A DNA stretch of 64,000 nt from Providencia rettgeri (lineage in GTDB: Bacteria > Pseudomonadota > Gammaproteobacteria > Enterobacterales > Enterobacteriaceae). Where the stretch lies: contig NZ_CP096258.1 in assembly GCF_023205015.1 (NCBI RefSeq), positions 744,001 to 808,000 of the forward strand, given 5' to 3'. The notes under the pieces were generated by a model that was given only the letters and a program-made list of their open reading frames with translations, was not told the DNA's origin and made no database searches. The translations under genes were made by a program, and so were the position numbers. Shown here in pieces: positions 43,838-53,698 of the stretch (position 1 is its first letter; the number at the start of each line of letters is the position of its first letter).

Positions 43838-46236
43838 TGAAAGCCTCTCTGTATTCAGGGCAACGCGCTTCAGAGCTATTGCCTGTATTGGCCTATTCCG
43901 ACGATGAGCAACTGTTTTTCATGGAAGACCAAAGTGTTGGCTTTGGTTTTCTATGTGACCCCTTGCCCGGTGGTGATGAGTCTGTTGCAGACAGGGTTAA
44001 TGTTCTACTCAACAACGACTGGCCAAAAGACACTTTGCTGCAATTTGGCCTGTACGCCTCGCCTGATATTCAAACCGACCTTCAGCGCATGATGAGCTTA
44101 CGGCATCGTCAATCCGATCCATTGCTCAGGGCGTCGATACGCAAACGTGCGGACTTCCTCGATGGGGGCACGGTTCAACCGATAGAAGAATCAACCCAGA
44201 CTCAGGTACGCAACTTTCAACTGATCGTCACTTGCAAATTGCCTTTGGAAAGTCCTATACCGACGGAGCGTGAGTTGAGTCGAGCATCCGCGCTTAGGGC
44301 TTCTTTCTCGCAAGCGCTGGCAACGGTTGGTTTTCGCGTCACTGAAATGACTGACCGAAACTGGCTCGCAGCATTAAGTGCGCAGCTTAACTGGGGAAAA
44401 GGTGCTTCCTGGCGTAATCCATCACCAATCCGCAGTGAGGCTGATAAACCACTTCGAGAGCAAGTGTTGGATTATGACCGAGCTATCAAGGTGGATAGCC
44501 AAGGTCTGATGCTGGGCGATTACCGAGTTAAAACCTTATCATTTAAGCGCTTGCCTGAGCGGATCTGGTTTGGTCATGCCGCAAGTTTTGCGGGCGATAT
44601 GATGACGGGTAGTCGCGGTTTACGCGGAAGCTTTTTGCTGAATGTCACCATTCACTTTCCCTCAGCCGAGGCGATGAGATCTCGTCTAGAGACGAAGCGT
44701 CAATGGGCGGTCAATCAGGCCTATGGCCCGATGCTCAAGTTTGTGCCGGTGCTTGCAGCCAAGAAAAAGGGATTTGATGTTCTTTTTGAAGCTTTGCAAG
44801 AAGGTGATCGTCCTATTCGGGCCAATATGACTTTGACGCTGTTTTCACCAACGGAAGAAGCGTCCATCAGCTCTGTTTCAAATGCTCGAACTTATTTCAA
44901 AGAACTCGGATTTGAGCTGATGGAAGACAAGTACTTCTGTTTGCCCATTTTCCTGAATGCCTTGCCATTTGGTGCTGACCGCCAGGCTATGAACGACTTG
45001 TTTCGATTCAAGACCATGGCGACACGGCATGTGATCCCTCTGTTGCCTTTGTTTGCGGATTGGAAAGGTACAGGCACGCCAGTGATTAACTTTGTTTCCC
45101 GTAATGGCCAGATCATGAGTGTGTCCCTTTATGACTCGGGCAGTAATTACAACTGTTGCATAGCGGCGCAATCGGGGTCGGGCAAGTCTTTCCTGGTGAA
45201 CGAAATCATCTCTTCCTACTTATCAGAAGGCGGGCAATGCTGGGTGATTGATGTTGGCCGCTCTTATGAAAAGCTGTGTGAAGTCTATGACGGTGAGTTC
45301 TTACAGTTCGGGCGAGACAGTGGCATTTGCTTAAATCCGTTTGAAATCGTTGAGGACTATGACGAAGAAGCTGATGTGTTGGTTGGGTTATTGGCCGCAA
45401 TGGCTGCACCTACGCAGTCATTAACCGATTTTCAGATGGCCAATCTAAAGCGTCAGACTCGTGAACTGTGGGAGAAAAAAGGTCGTGCCATGTTGGTTGA
45501 TGATGTGGCAGAGGCCTTGAAAAATCACGAAGACCGACGTGTGCAAGACGTGGGTGAGCAGCTCTATCCGTTTACGACACAGGGCGAATATGGCCGCTTC
45601 TTTAATGGCCACAACAATATTCGCTTCAAAAACCGTTTCACCGTTCTGGAGTTAGAAGAACTCAAGGGGCGTAAGCACCTGCAACAAGTGGTGTTGCTTC
45701 AGCTTATCTACCAAATCCAACAAGAGATGTACTTAGGTGAGCGGGATCGTCGCAAGATTGTGTTTATCGACGAAGCGTGGGATCTGCTGACTCAAGGTGA
45801 TGTCGGTAAGTTCATCGAAACGGGTTACCGTCGATTTCGAAAATATGGCGGCAGTGCTGTAACGGTAACGCAGTCGGTCAACGATTTGTATGACAGCCCT
45901 ACAGGTAAAGCCATCGCTGAAAACTCGGCCAATATGTACCTGCTTGGCCAAAAAGCTGAAACCATCAACGCGCTCAAAAAAGAAGGCCGCTTGCCACTAG
46001 GTGAAGGCGGTTATGAGTACCTGAAAACGGTTCATACCGTCACTGGTGTCTATTCCGAAATTTTCTTTATTACCGAAATGGGCACCGGGATTGGCCGCCT
46101 CATCGTCGATCCGTTTCACAAGCTGTTGTACTCGTCCCGTGCAGAAGATGTAAACGCGATTAAACAGTTAACGCGCAAAGGCCTTTCTGTTGCTGATGCC
46201 ATCTCTCAGTTGTTGAAGGAGCGAGGCTATGAATAA
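43837..46236 (+). CDS. traC: TraC conjugation ATPase (VirB4-like)
   Basis: 799 residues. Walker A AQSGSGKSF near residue 445 and Walker B IVFIDEAWDL near residue 641. Energises pilus assembly at the inner membrane. ATG 43837 overlaps the dsbC stop and follows GGAGGGG; a GTG 18 bases upstream is rejected. Confidence 0.96.
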   Translation: MKASLYSGQRASELLPVLAYSDDEQLFFMEDQSVGFGFLCDPLPGGDESVADRVNVLLNNDWPKDTLLQFGLYASPDIQTDLQRMMSLRHRQSDPLLRASIRKRADFLDGGTVQPIEESTQTQVRNFQLIVTCKLPLESPIPTERELSRASALRASFSQALATVGFRVTEMTDRNWLAALSAQLNWGKGASWRNPSPIRSEADKPLREQVLDYDRAIKVDSQGLMLGDYRVKTLSFKRLPERIWFGHAASFAGDMMTGSRGLRGSFLLNVTIHFPSAEAMRSRLETKRQWAVNQAYGPMLKFVPVLAAKKKGFDVLFEALQEGDRPIRANMTLTLFSPTEEASISSVSNARTYFKELGFELMEDKYFCLPIFLNALPFGADRQAMNDLFRFKTMATRHVIPLLPLFADWKGTGTPVINFVSRNGQIMSVSLYDSGSNYNCCIAAQSGSGKSFLVNEIISSYLSEGGQCWVIDVGRSYEKLCEVYDGEFLQFGRDSGICLNPFEIVEDYDEEADVLVGLLAAMAAPTQSLTDFQMANLKRQTRELWEKKGRAMLVDDVAEALKNHEDRRVQDVGEQLYPFTTQGEYGRFFNGHNNIRFKNRFTVLELEELKGRKHLQQVVLLQLIYQIQQEMYLGERDRRKIVFIDEAWDLLTQGDVGKFIETGYRRFRKYGGSAVTVTQSVNDLYDSPTGKAIAENSANMYLLGQKAETINALKKEGRLPLGEGGYEYLKTVHTVTGVYSEIFFITEMGTGIGRLIVDPFHKLLYSSRAEDVNAIKQLTRKGLSVADAISQLLKERGYE

Positions 46237-46576
46237 GACCACGCTTTGGCCATTTATGGCCTCTATTACTTTGTCTATTGCTGGTAGCGGTTTAATGACC
46301 AGTTGGCTCTTAATGAAAACACTCGAACCCATCCACAGCCAGTTGGCGTTAAGTACGCCTATTGCAGTCGTGGATTTTGGTGAGGCGGTGTTGTCATTGG
46401 GCCCCAATGCCAGCGAACAAGACATCGAATCCAGTTTGCTTCAGACCAATCAGCAAATTGAAAAGCTAAAAGCAGCCGGTTTTATCGTGCTGGATGCCCA
46501 GGCGGTGGTGGGTGCTGATGACTCCGTATTTGTGCCAGTAGGCTCAAAGGAGGTGTCTCATGCAGATACTCCGTAA
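46229..46576 (+). CDS. TrbI-like small inner-membrane transfer protein
   Basis: 115 residues; one N-terminal hydrophobic segment (about 7-29) and a coiled-coil periplasmic part (QTNQQIEKLKAAGFIVLDAQ). Resembles F TrbI in size, layout and position after traC. Overlaps traC by 8 and trhF by 17 bases. Confidence 0.75.
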   Translation: MNKTTLWPFMASITLSIAGSGLMTSWLLMKTLEPIHSQLALSTPIAVVDFGEAVLSLGPNASEQDIESSLLQTNQQIEKLKAAGFIVLDAQAVVGADDSVFVPVGSKEVSHADTP

Positions 46577-47072
46577 AAGAATGCCTTGGCGGCCATATCT
46601 CATCCGGTTGACCGCTCTCGCGTTAATCATGGCCGTGGTAGGCACCTACGCCATGATGCGCTACCGAATAGGTATCGATACCCAGCAAGAGCGATGCCTG
46701 CCTGATACCACGGTGTATCTGATTGACCTATGGAATAAAGAGCCCGTTAAGGATGGTTTGTATGCCTTCCACTCAAAAGGACTCGCTCCGTTATATAACG
46801 ACGGTACTCGGATGCTTAAACGCCTAACAGGGATGCCTGGGGATGAAGTCAAGGTGACGCCTGAGCATGTGCTGGTGAACGGTGCTGAAGTCTCTACCGG
46901 CATGGCATTAGCCCAGCGTCTTGGTGTGGCGGAATCACAATTTAGACGCTCATTGACGCTACAAGAAAACGAATATTGGTTTTCCGGTGAGGCCGCAACG
47001 AGTTTCGACTCCCGTTATTGGAATGCCGTTAAGCGCGAGCAGATTGTCGGTCGTGCTTGGCCGCTTTGGTAG
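46560..47072 (+). CDS. trhF: TrhF/TraF-type signal peptidase (S26)
   Basis: 170 residues. Membrane segment (about 12-31) then S26 peptidase features (GMPGDEVKVTPEHVLVNG, FDSRYWNAV). It probably processes the pilin in the manner of TrhF of R27. AGGAGG precedes the ATG. Confidence 0.9.
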   Translation: MQILRKRMPWRPYLIRLTALALIMAVVGTYAMMRYRIGIDTQQERCLPDTTVYLIDLWNKEPVKDGLYAFHSKGLAPLYNDGTRMLKRLTGMPGDEVKVTPEHVLVNGAEVSTGMALAQRLGVAESQFRRSLTLQENEYWFSGEAATSFDSRYWNAVKREQIVGRAWPLW

Positions 47073-47079
47073 GAGGTAG

Positions 47080-48207
47080 ATGATGCAAAGACTATGTCTC
47101 TTATTTTTGTTGGTTGCTCCATTGTCTTGGGTTCAAGTGTCCTGGGCACAAGAGCCTTTTCTGTTGTCTGACGAAGACAAAAAGATCGTCGAAATGAGCC
47201 GCAGCATTTTACAAAGTGCTGTGGATGGTTCATCTGAATTTATCGAGCCTTTTTCACCGATTGAACAACCTAAGTCGCGCAAACACAACGATGAATGGTT
47301 GATATTTGCGTCGTCTTCACTGGGGGATTCCTCACTGAAGCAGCTATTTAAAGAGGCCAGTGCTACCGGCGCTATTGTGTTGTTTCGGGGAATTCCTGAA
47401 GGAAAGACCTTGGGGGCGGCTATCCGTGATTGGCATACCCTGATGACGGGGCTTGATCCTGTTCCTCAGGTTCGAATCGATCCGAAAGCCTTTGTGCACT
47501 GGCGGGTGACTAGCGTGCCTGCCATTTTCCGCATAAAAGATGACAAGGTGACTGCAAGTGCACTAGGGGTTTACAGCAAGGACTGGTTGCAGCGTCAAAT
47601 TGAAACAGGCAATACCGGTTCATTGGGTCAACGCGGTCCTATTCATTCGATTTTAGAACCGGATTTGATGCAAGTAGCGATGCAGCGTTTACAGTCGATT
47701 GACTTGGGCGCGTTAAAGAAAAAAGCCATTGAGCGTTTCTGGTCTCGCCAAACATTTACTGAGTTACCCAAAGCCACGCAGTATCGGATAAGAATGGTTG
47801 ATCCAACCATCGTCATGCAGCGGCCACTATTGGATGCCAATGGCCGAACATTGATCCCAGCAGGAACGCGTATTAACCCGCTAAATGCCTTGCCGTTCAC
47901 TCAGCAGCTTGTGGTGTTTAATGCGTCGAACGCTGAAGAAGTGGACGCAGTAGCGCATTGGCTTGAGACGCAAGATAGGACACTGCGCCGCATTACGCTT
48001 ATCACCACGCAGCTCGACCGTGCCCAAGGCTGGAATCGCCTCAATGCGCTCGAAAAGACATTGGATAGTCCGGTTTACCTTCTCAATGCCTCGCTAAAGC
48101 AGCGCTTTGATCTGCAAGTCACCCCATCGTTTGTTCAAGCAAAGGGGCTCGCGTTTGAAATAGAAGAAATTCCAGCAAAGGAGCTTGTTCATGAAAAAGC
48201 TCAATAA
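47080..48207 (+). CDS. traW: TraW/TrbC fusion, pilus assembly
   Basis: 375 residues with a signal peptide (1-23). It has an N-terminal TrbC-type thioredoxin-like region (WLIFASSSLGDSSLKQLF) and a C-terminal TraW region (RMVDPTIVMQRPLLDANGRT), which are separate genes in F. Periplasmic, works with TraU and TraN. Confidence 0.92.
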   Translation: MMQRLCLLFLLVAPLSWVQVSWAQEPFLLSDEDKKIVEMSRSILQSAVDGSSEFIEPFSPIEQPKSRKHNDEWLIFASSSLGDSSLKQLFKEASATGAIVLFRGIPEGKTLGAAIRDWHTLMTGLDPVPQVRIDPKAFVHWRVTSVPAIFRIKDDKVTASALGVYSKDWLQRQIETGNTGSLGQRGPIHSILEPDLMQVAMQRLQSIDLGALKKKAIERFWSRQTFTELPKATQYRIRMVDPTIVMQRPLLDANGRTLIPAGTRINPLNALPFTQQLVVFNASNAEEVDAVAHWLETQDRTLRRITLITTQLDRAQGWNRLNALEKTLDSPVYLLNASLKQRFDLQVTPSFVQAKGLAFEIEEIPAKELVHEKAQ

Positions 48208-49219
48208 TACGTATCGTCTGTTGCGGACTCTCGTTGTCATGTTTGTCCTTGGCGCATCTATTCCTGCAAAAGCCGAACTGACCTGCCCAGACGCGGGTTT
48301 ATTGTCGGGTAAGTTGCTGACGGATGTTTGCTGGTCATGCATTTTTCCTATCCGAGTTGCGGGTCTTCCTCTTGGCTCTGGTAGTGTCCCAAGCGGCGCA
48401 TCAAACAAGTCATTTTGCTTATGTGAAGATAACTTAGGCGTGCCAAGGCCAGGTATTGTTACCAGCATGTGGGAGCCAGCGCGTCTGATTGAATTGGTCA
48501 GAACGCCGGGCTGTTCGCCGTCCCTGGGAGGGATTCGTTTACCGTTAGGTGATAGGCGACTGCAAGGTGGTCATGGCGAGGGTGAATACGATACCGGTGA
48601 TCTCGCTTTCTACCATTACCATTATTACGCCTTTCCGCTTTTGGTCATGCTCGATTTGTTCATGGATGGCAATTGCAATGCCGATGGTTACATGGACTTT
48701 GACTTGATGTATTTGTCCGAATTGGACCCAACATGGCTGAACGATGAACTGGCCTTTTTTACTCAGCCTGAAGCGGCTGCCGTTGCCAATCCATTGGCTA
48801 TATCTGCTTGTACCGCTGACGCTGCTTCATCAACGCTTGGTAAACCCATCGACCAGTTGTTTTGGTGTGCTGGCAGTTGGGGCCATCTCTACCCGTTATC
48901 TGGCCACACCTTAGCCTTTGGCTCATTAGCAGAAAACACCAGCCATTTAGCGGCGCGTGCAATCGCGGCTCAACACAGGCGTGGTCTTGCTAGGCGAACA
49001 ATGGGGAACAGTGCGCTATGCCGACCTGTTATCGAACCCATGCTGCCGAAATCCCAATACAAGATGAGTATGTTCTTCCCTGTGCCGGAAACTGAAAGTG
49101 CGCATGTCATCGGTGAAAGCACCATGAAATGGGGAGAGTGGCGAACAATCCCAGGTGCCGGTGAAGATGCACTCTACATTTTGTGGCGCTGGCAAGACTG
49201 CTGTAACTCGGGAGGTTAA
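48191..49219 (+). CDS. traU: TraU pilus/DNA transfer protein
   Basis: 342 residues with a signal peptide (about 1-28) and ten or so Cys residues. Periplasmic partner of TraW and TraN. ATG 48191 follows AAAGGAG; a TTG at 48185 is rejected. Overlaps traW by 17 bases. Confidence 0.93.
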   Translation: MKKLNNTYRLLRTLVVMFVLGASIPAKAELTCPDAGLLSGKLLTDVCWSCIFPIRVAGLPLGSGSVPSGASNKSFCLCEDNLGVPRPGIVTSMWEPARLIELVRTPGCSPSLGGIRLPLGDRRLQGGHGEGEYDTGDLAFYHYHYYAFPLLVMLDLFMDGNCNADGYMDFDLMYLSELDPTWLNDELAFFTQPEAAAVANPLAISACTADAASSTLGKPIDQLFWCAGSWGHLYPLSGHTLAFGSLAENTSHLAARAIAAQHRRGLARRTMGNSALCRPVIEPMLPKSQYKMSMFFPVPETESAHVIGESTMKWGEWRTIPGAGEDALYILWRWQDCCNSGG

Positions 49220-49221
49220 CT

Positions 49222-52200
49222 ATGAAACCAACATTTTTTACCCGAGTGTTAGCGGGTATTTTATCTATCACTATGGCGTGCTTGCCCTTACATGGTGTGG
49301 CCGCTGATGTGCAGCGCCAATCCGGTCTAAGCGGACAACAGGAAGGTAAGCAATTGCTGCAAAACTGGACGATGCCCGCACTCAATGGCAATACATTGTC
49401 GGTGCCGAATGGCAGTGGTAATGAGTCCATTAACTTGCAAGAGCTTTTCCCTGGTATGGATCAGGGCTCATTGGATGTCTTAACGGGCGTTTATGGCTCT
49501 GATGCCAGTATGAATCAATTGGGGACGCAGCGCCAAGAGAGCATGGCATCCGAAAGTGGCGCTACGAGTGAGGCGTTTCGCTCGCTCCAGCAAATCAAAG
49601 ACAGGTCTCGGCCAGATATGGTCAATGATCTGCTTTGGGCATTAACTGATGCGGTTCAAACTGACCCAAATCTATTAACCCAAAGCTTCCCCGGCTGTGA
49701 GTCTCAAGGTGAGGGTAGCCCAAATTACCAGCAATGTGACAGGCTCAATACAGCGGTTAACAGCTGCACTATTACTCACGATTACACGGCAGGCATCATT
49801 GAGCATGTTTCAGGGCCGATGAACCTTCGCTCTTGTGGTGAGGGGTGTCTTGAAGTTTGGATAGGACGAATTGGCGACAACTACTGGAGTGGCAGTTGTA
49901 AAGTATTTGAACAGGCCATCACACTCAAAGTCGTGAATCCCGATGCGATTACCTCAGCCGTTCTTGAGTACGCAAAATGGGATGACTACATGCAAGTGTG
50001 GCTTGGCGATCAGAAAATCTGGTCTGGGCCGAACAATAACTTTCCACCAGAAACGGCTGGCCGCTGCGAGCTCAGTACCAGTTGGGAGCGCAATCCAAAT
50101 ACCGATCTCACTGCTAAGCTAAAAACGGTAGAACCAGGTTTAGAAGTGCCGGTAAAAATTCGCGTATCGGTCACTGGTAGTGGTGAGGGGTATGCACGCA
50201 TCAAGGTACGCTTTGATCCAACCAAGGTGGTGATGAATGATAGTTGGTCGCCGCAATCCTGTATCGAACAAGCAGCGGATATTCCGACAAAGTTTTCAGA
50301 CTACAGCATTCAATGCACGGATCAGCCTTCTTCAACCAACGGATGTACGGTGGTCAATGGTGTTTCAGTTTGTGAATCCTACTTTGCCCCAAGCCCTGTG
50401 ACTGGCATATCGCCTTTGTGTCGGCGTGTACAAGTCAGTGTGGATGACGAAAGCTATAAGGGGATTGAAAATCAGGCCTGCCAAGTGCTTGAAGCGAATC
50501 CTTCCTGTGGCTTCATGTCGTCAGAATGTGCCGAGACCAATGATAAAGGTGAATGCATTCGTTTTACCGATACCTATGACTGTGGATTGCAAACCAGCGA
50601 TCCAAAGTGTGTGGTATCCAATCTTATGCCGAGTAGTTTTGAGGCCTGTGAGCCTACTCAGACGATTACGCCATTTACTGAAACCAAGCATGTACCGGAT
50701 TACCAGGTGTGCGAGAAGATCAGCACGCTTACTCAGTGTCAGTTAGAGCGACGTGTATCGGCTGAAACCCATCAACAAAGCTGGTCCATTGAGCGTGGTT
50801 GCTTTAGCTCCGAAACGCTCAGTTTTGTTCCTCAGCACAGTAACACCATGCAAACTGGAAACGCGACGCTGAGTATTTTTGATAATCAAAATACTGAGAT
50901 AAAAATCACCGAGTCGCCATCCAAGGCAAATGGTTGGAAAACGACACTCTCATTGACGGGCAATAAGGAGACGGTGACTGAGACGAAACCGTCCATTAAA
51001 TACCCTGAAATGACCTGTCCAAAAGGAACCTTGGTTGGCTCATTGTGCAAGGTCGTTAATGGGTCGATTATTTCGTGGCATGAACCCCAGGAAATCACTC
51101 GTTCCAGATGCGAGTCCGGCTGGAACAAAGTCGATTTCGATACTTGCAGCCGAGAAGTTCAGAAGTGTTTGGCTCCTGCGAAACTGAGCGCTTCATTGAC
51201 CTTCTCTGGCAAGTACTTAGAGCAGGAGGTAGTTCATCAATCAAGTGATCCAGGCATAGACCAATGCTTGATGCAAACGGATCAGTTTACTGCGGTGCAG
51301 TGGCAGTGTTTGGATACGGGCACAAAACGAATCGACGAGTTAACGGTTGGTAGTGGCGAGTTGGCCAATCTTGGAAGCCTTTATCCGGCGGTAGTTTCGT
51401 CTCCTGCTCATTTAACCAGTCGCGGCAGTTCTGATGGACTGGGGCTCTCATGCTGGAGGGCAAGAGCGACCTACAATGCTTCGACTGCTCATCCAGAGTT
51501 CAACATGGGCAGCTCAGATAGCTGGGTAGATGCCAATGGTAATACACAAACCATCGTCAATAACGGACAAAACACGACCACCAATACGTGTGCCACGCTA
51601 GAGCAAAACCCTGCCTGCCAGTATGTCAGAACCGAATGCACTGAAGGCGGGGCTGGTCATGAAGGCTTCTGTTATATCCAAAGTTTGGTGTATGACTGCG
51701 GACAAAGCGTTGAAGTGCAAAATGCTCGAATGGAAACTCAATACAACTGTGAGGGGCCAGTTCGCTGTATGGGCACAGATTGTTTAGAGCCAGAGTCAAT
51801 CAAGCAGGCTAACTTTGCAGAAGCAGCTGCGATGCTTAATGCGGCGCAGTTTATGACCAATGATATGTCATGCACGGGAGCTGATGGCCAAGATAACGTC
51901 GAGTGTACGGTCTTTAAAGGTAATGCTGGCCAGTGCAAAAAAGCCGTTGGAGGTATAGTGGATTGCTGTGAAAAGCCAAGTGGCGTGTCGTTATCGGATT
52001 ACATCACGATGATAGTAGCGGTTAACAAGCTTGATACGGCAGTCATGGCCATGAATCCGTCTTCGGCAATCTATGGATCGTGGAATACGCTTAGGGAACC
52101 GATCACGAGTACCTGGAGTGCGGTTAAAGAGCCTTTTGTGTCTGCATGGGACTCTCTCATGGGGGCTGGGCCATCAACGGCTGCTGGCGCGGGAGCGGAG

Positions 52201-52920
52201 CAAGCTGCGACTGGCTTTATGCAGGTGTTGACCAACAAAACGGCTGAGTGGGTAGGCTCTACCTTTGGTTCGGGGGCGCAATCGGCACTGTTTAGTAACG
52301 TTGGTGGCGCGGTTGGAGCCGATGGTGTTGTATCGGGTGGTAACTTTGCGCTGGGTGGCGCTGCGGGCGCGGTTCTGAGTACGGTTATGACGGCCTACAT
52401 GATTTATTCAGTCACCATGATCCTCATTCAGCTTATCTGGGAATGTGAGCAGAGCGAGTTTGAAATGAACGCCAAGCGGGTATTGAAGAGTTGCCATTAC
52501 ATTGGCTCTTACTGCAAGTCTAAATTCTTAGGTGCCTGTGTTGAAAAACGGCAGTCATATTGCTGCTTTACTTCGCCGCTTTCACGGATCATTCAAGAAC
52601 AAGTACGTCCTCAATTGGGCCTTGGTTGGGGCAGTGCGAAGTCACCAAACTGTGAAGGTTTAACCGCGAGTCAGTTAAACCAGGTAGATTGGAGCCAAGT
52701 CAATCTGGATGAATGGATAGGTATCTTATCGATAACAGGCAACCTACCCGAAGTACCGTCACTGGATCTGGAACGACTCACAGGCGCAGGAAGTACGCTA
52801 AACGTTGATGGAAACCGTCAAAGTGCCGCAGATAGAGCCATTGAAAGGCTAAACGGAATGGATACCCAGAAACTGCGTCTGGAGGCGACAGAAGAAATTT
52901 CGGGGTATAAACAATATTAA
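49222..52920 (+). CDS. traN: TraN mating-pair stabilisation protein
   Basis: 1232 residues, large Cys-rich outer-membrane protein that contacts the recipient during mating. Signal peptide about 1-28, two repeated Cys-rich blocks (CQVLEANPSCGFMSSEC and CATLEQNPACQYVRTEC), and two glycine/alanine-rich hydrophobic segments near residues 1010-1070. It depends on DsbC-type isomerisation by inference. GGAGG before the ATG. The stop is followed by a 12-bp stem terminator. It is the left border of hotspot HS4. Confidence 0.95.
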   Translation: MKPTFFTRVLAGILSITMACLPLHGVAADVQRQSGLSGQQEGKQLLQNWTMPALNGNTLSVPNGSGNESINLQELFPGMDQGSLDVLTGVYGSDASMNQLGTQRQESMASESGATSEAFRSLQQIKDRSRPDMVNDLLWALTDAVQTDPNLLTQSFPGCESQGEGSPNYQQCDRLNTAVNSCTITHDYTAGIIEHVSGPMNLRSCGEGCLEVWIGRIGDNYWSGSCKVFEQAITLKVVNPDAITSAVLEYAKWDDYMQVWLGDQKIWSGPNNNFPPETAGRCELSTSWERNPNTDLTAKLKTVEPGLEVPVKIRVSVTGSGEGYARIKVRFDPTKVVMNDSWSPQSCIEQAADIPTKFSDYSIQCTDQPSSTNGCTVVNGVSVCESYFAPSPVTGISPLCRRVQVSVDDESYKGIENQACQVLEANPSCGFMSSECAETNDKGECIRFTDTYDCGLQTSDPKCVVSNLMPSSFEACEPTQTITPFTETKHVPDYQVCEKISTLTQCQLERRVSAETHQQSWSIERGCFSSETLSFVPQHSNTMQTGNATLSIFDNQNTEIKITESPSKANGWKTTLSLTGNKETVTETKPSIKYPEMTCPKGTLVGSLCKVVNGSIISWHEPQEITRSRCESGWNKVDFDTCSREVQKCLAPAKLSASLTFSGKYLEQEVVHQSSDPGIDQCLMQTDQFTAVQWQCLDTGTKRIDELTVGSGELANLGSLYPAVVSSPAHLTSRGSSDGLGLSCWRARATYNASTAHPEFNMGSSDSWVDANGNTQTIVNNGQNTTTNTCATLEQNPACQYVRTECTEGGAGHEGFCYIQSLVYDCGQSVEVQNARMETQYNCEGPVRCMGTDCLEPESIKQANFAEAAAMLNAAQFMTNDMSCTGADGQDNVECTVFKGNAGQCKKAVGGIVDCCEKPSGVSLSDYITMIVAVNKLDTAVMAMNPSSAIYGSWNTLREPITSTWSAVKEPFVSAWDSLMGAGPSTAAGAGAEQAATGFMQVLTNKTAEWVGSTFGSGAQSALFSNVGGAVGADGVVSGGNFALGGAAGAVLSTVMTAYMIYSVTMILIQLIWECEQSEFEMNAKRVLKSCHYIGSYCKSKFLGACVEKRQSYCCFTSPLSRIIQEQVRPQLGLGWGSAKSPNCEGLTASQLNQVDWSQVNLDEWIGILSITGNLPEVPSLDLERLTGAGSTLNVDGNRQSAADRAIERLNGMDTQKLRLEATEEISGYKQY

Positions 52921-52962
52921 GTATGTTCGACGTTTAATTACATTTTTGAGTTATATAATCAT

Positions 52963-52988
52963 ATAAGTGGCTAGAGCTAGCCACTTAT
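52963..52988. terminator. bidirectional terminator between traN and the HS4 operon
   Basis: Perfect 12-base arms ATAAGTGGCTAG/CTAGCCACTTAT around a 2-base centre, with AT-rich flanks. Placed between convergent genes. Confidence 0.8.
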
Positions 52989-53012
52989 AATAATGTCTAC
53001 TTGAGGGGGGCA

Positions 53013-53693
53013 TCACTGAGTTTCCTGTCTTTTTAGAAAATCAATAATTAGACCATGGTTAGGGCTGGATGACTCAATTCCGCCATTGCTCGAAACTTTC
53101 ATTTTAAATTTTTCATCGAAATAAAAAAAAGACGCATGTATGCTTTTGAAGTTATACGACTGTTCATCAAAGACTTTGTTTAGTGATTCTAAAATGGATT
53201 TTCTAGATCTAATTTGGATGTCTGCAATATTGTTAGCGTCAATCTTAATGTTTGATGCTGCAAGATAAGAGATGTCTACATTTTTTATTTCTCTTGATTC
53301 TTCAAGGTGGGTTATAAATTTATTTATGTTAATTTGTACGTTGCTGATATAGGTTTCTTTGTCTAGCGTTAGTTCAAGCTTGTCAATAAAAGTCTTAATG
53401 CTTCTAGGTGGTGATGATATTTCGATGATGTATCTATGATTCTGGAATTTAATTAATCTGAAATCGAAATTTATGATTTTTATTTGCTTGTTTTCAATTT
53501 TTCTACCATCAGGGAGTGTAAATATATCAAGAATTGTTATTTGTTCGAAGTACGAAGCTTCTATTTCGTCATTATCAATAGAAATAACTTCAAAGCCATA
53601 ACTTTTGTCTTCTGAAAAGTGGCATTTTAAAAGCGAATTGATAATTTCATCGGGATCTTTTTCAACTGTTAAGTATATCCACTTTGACTTCAT
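53013..53693 (-). CDS. unrecognised HS4 operon protein 3, 226 aa
   Basis: Third gene of a tight minus-strand operon, 5 bases after gene 2, with GGAG before the ATG. Predicted mostly beta strand with short helices; no membrane segment, signal peptide or motif I recognise. AT-rich, unlike the tra genes. It is probably a partner of the two genes upstream. Confidence 0.75.
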   Translation of the reverse strand: MKSKWIYLTVEKDPDEIINSLLKCHFSEDKSYGFEVISIDNDEIEASYFEQITILDIFTLPDGRKIENKQIKIINFDFRLIKFQNHRYIIEISSPPRSIKTFIDKLELTLDKETYISNVQININKFITHLEESREIKNVDISYLAASNIKIDANNIADIQIRSRKSILESLNKVFDEQSYNFKSIHASFFYFDEKFKMKVSSNGGIESSSPNHGLIIDFLKRQETQ

Positions 53694-53698
53694 TTTAG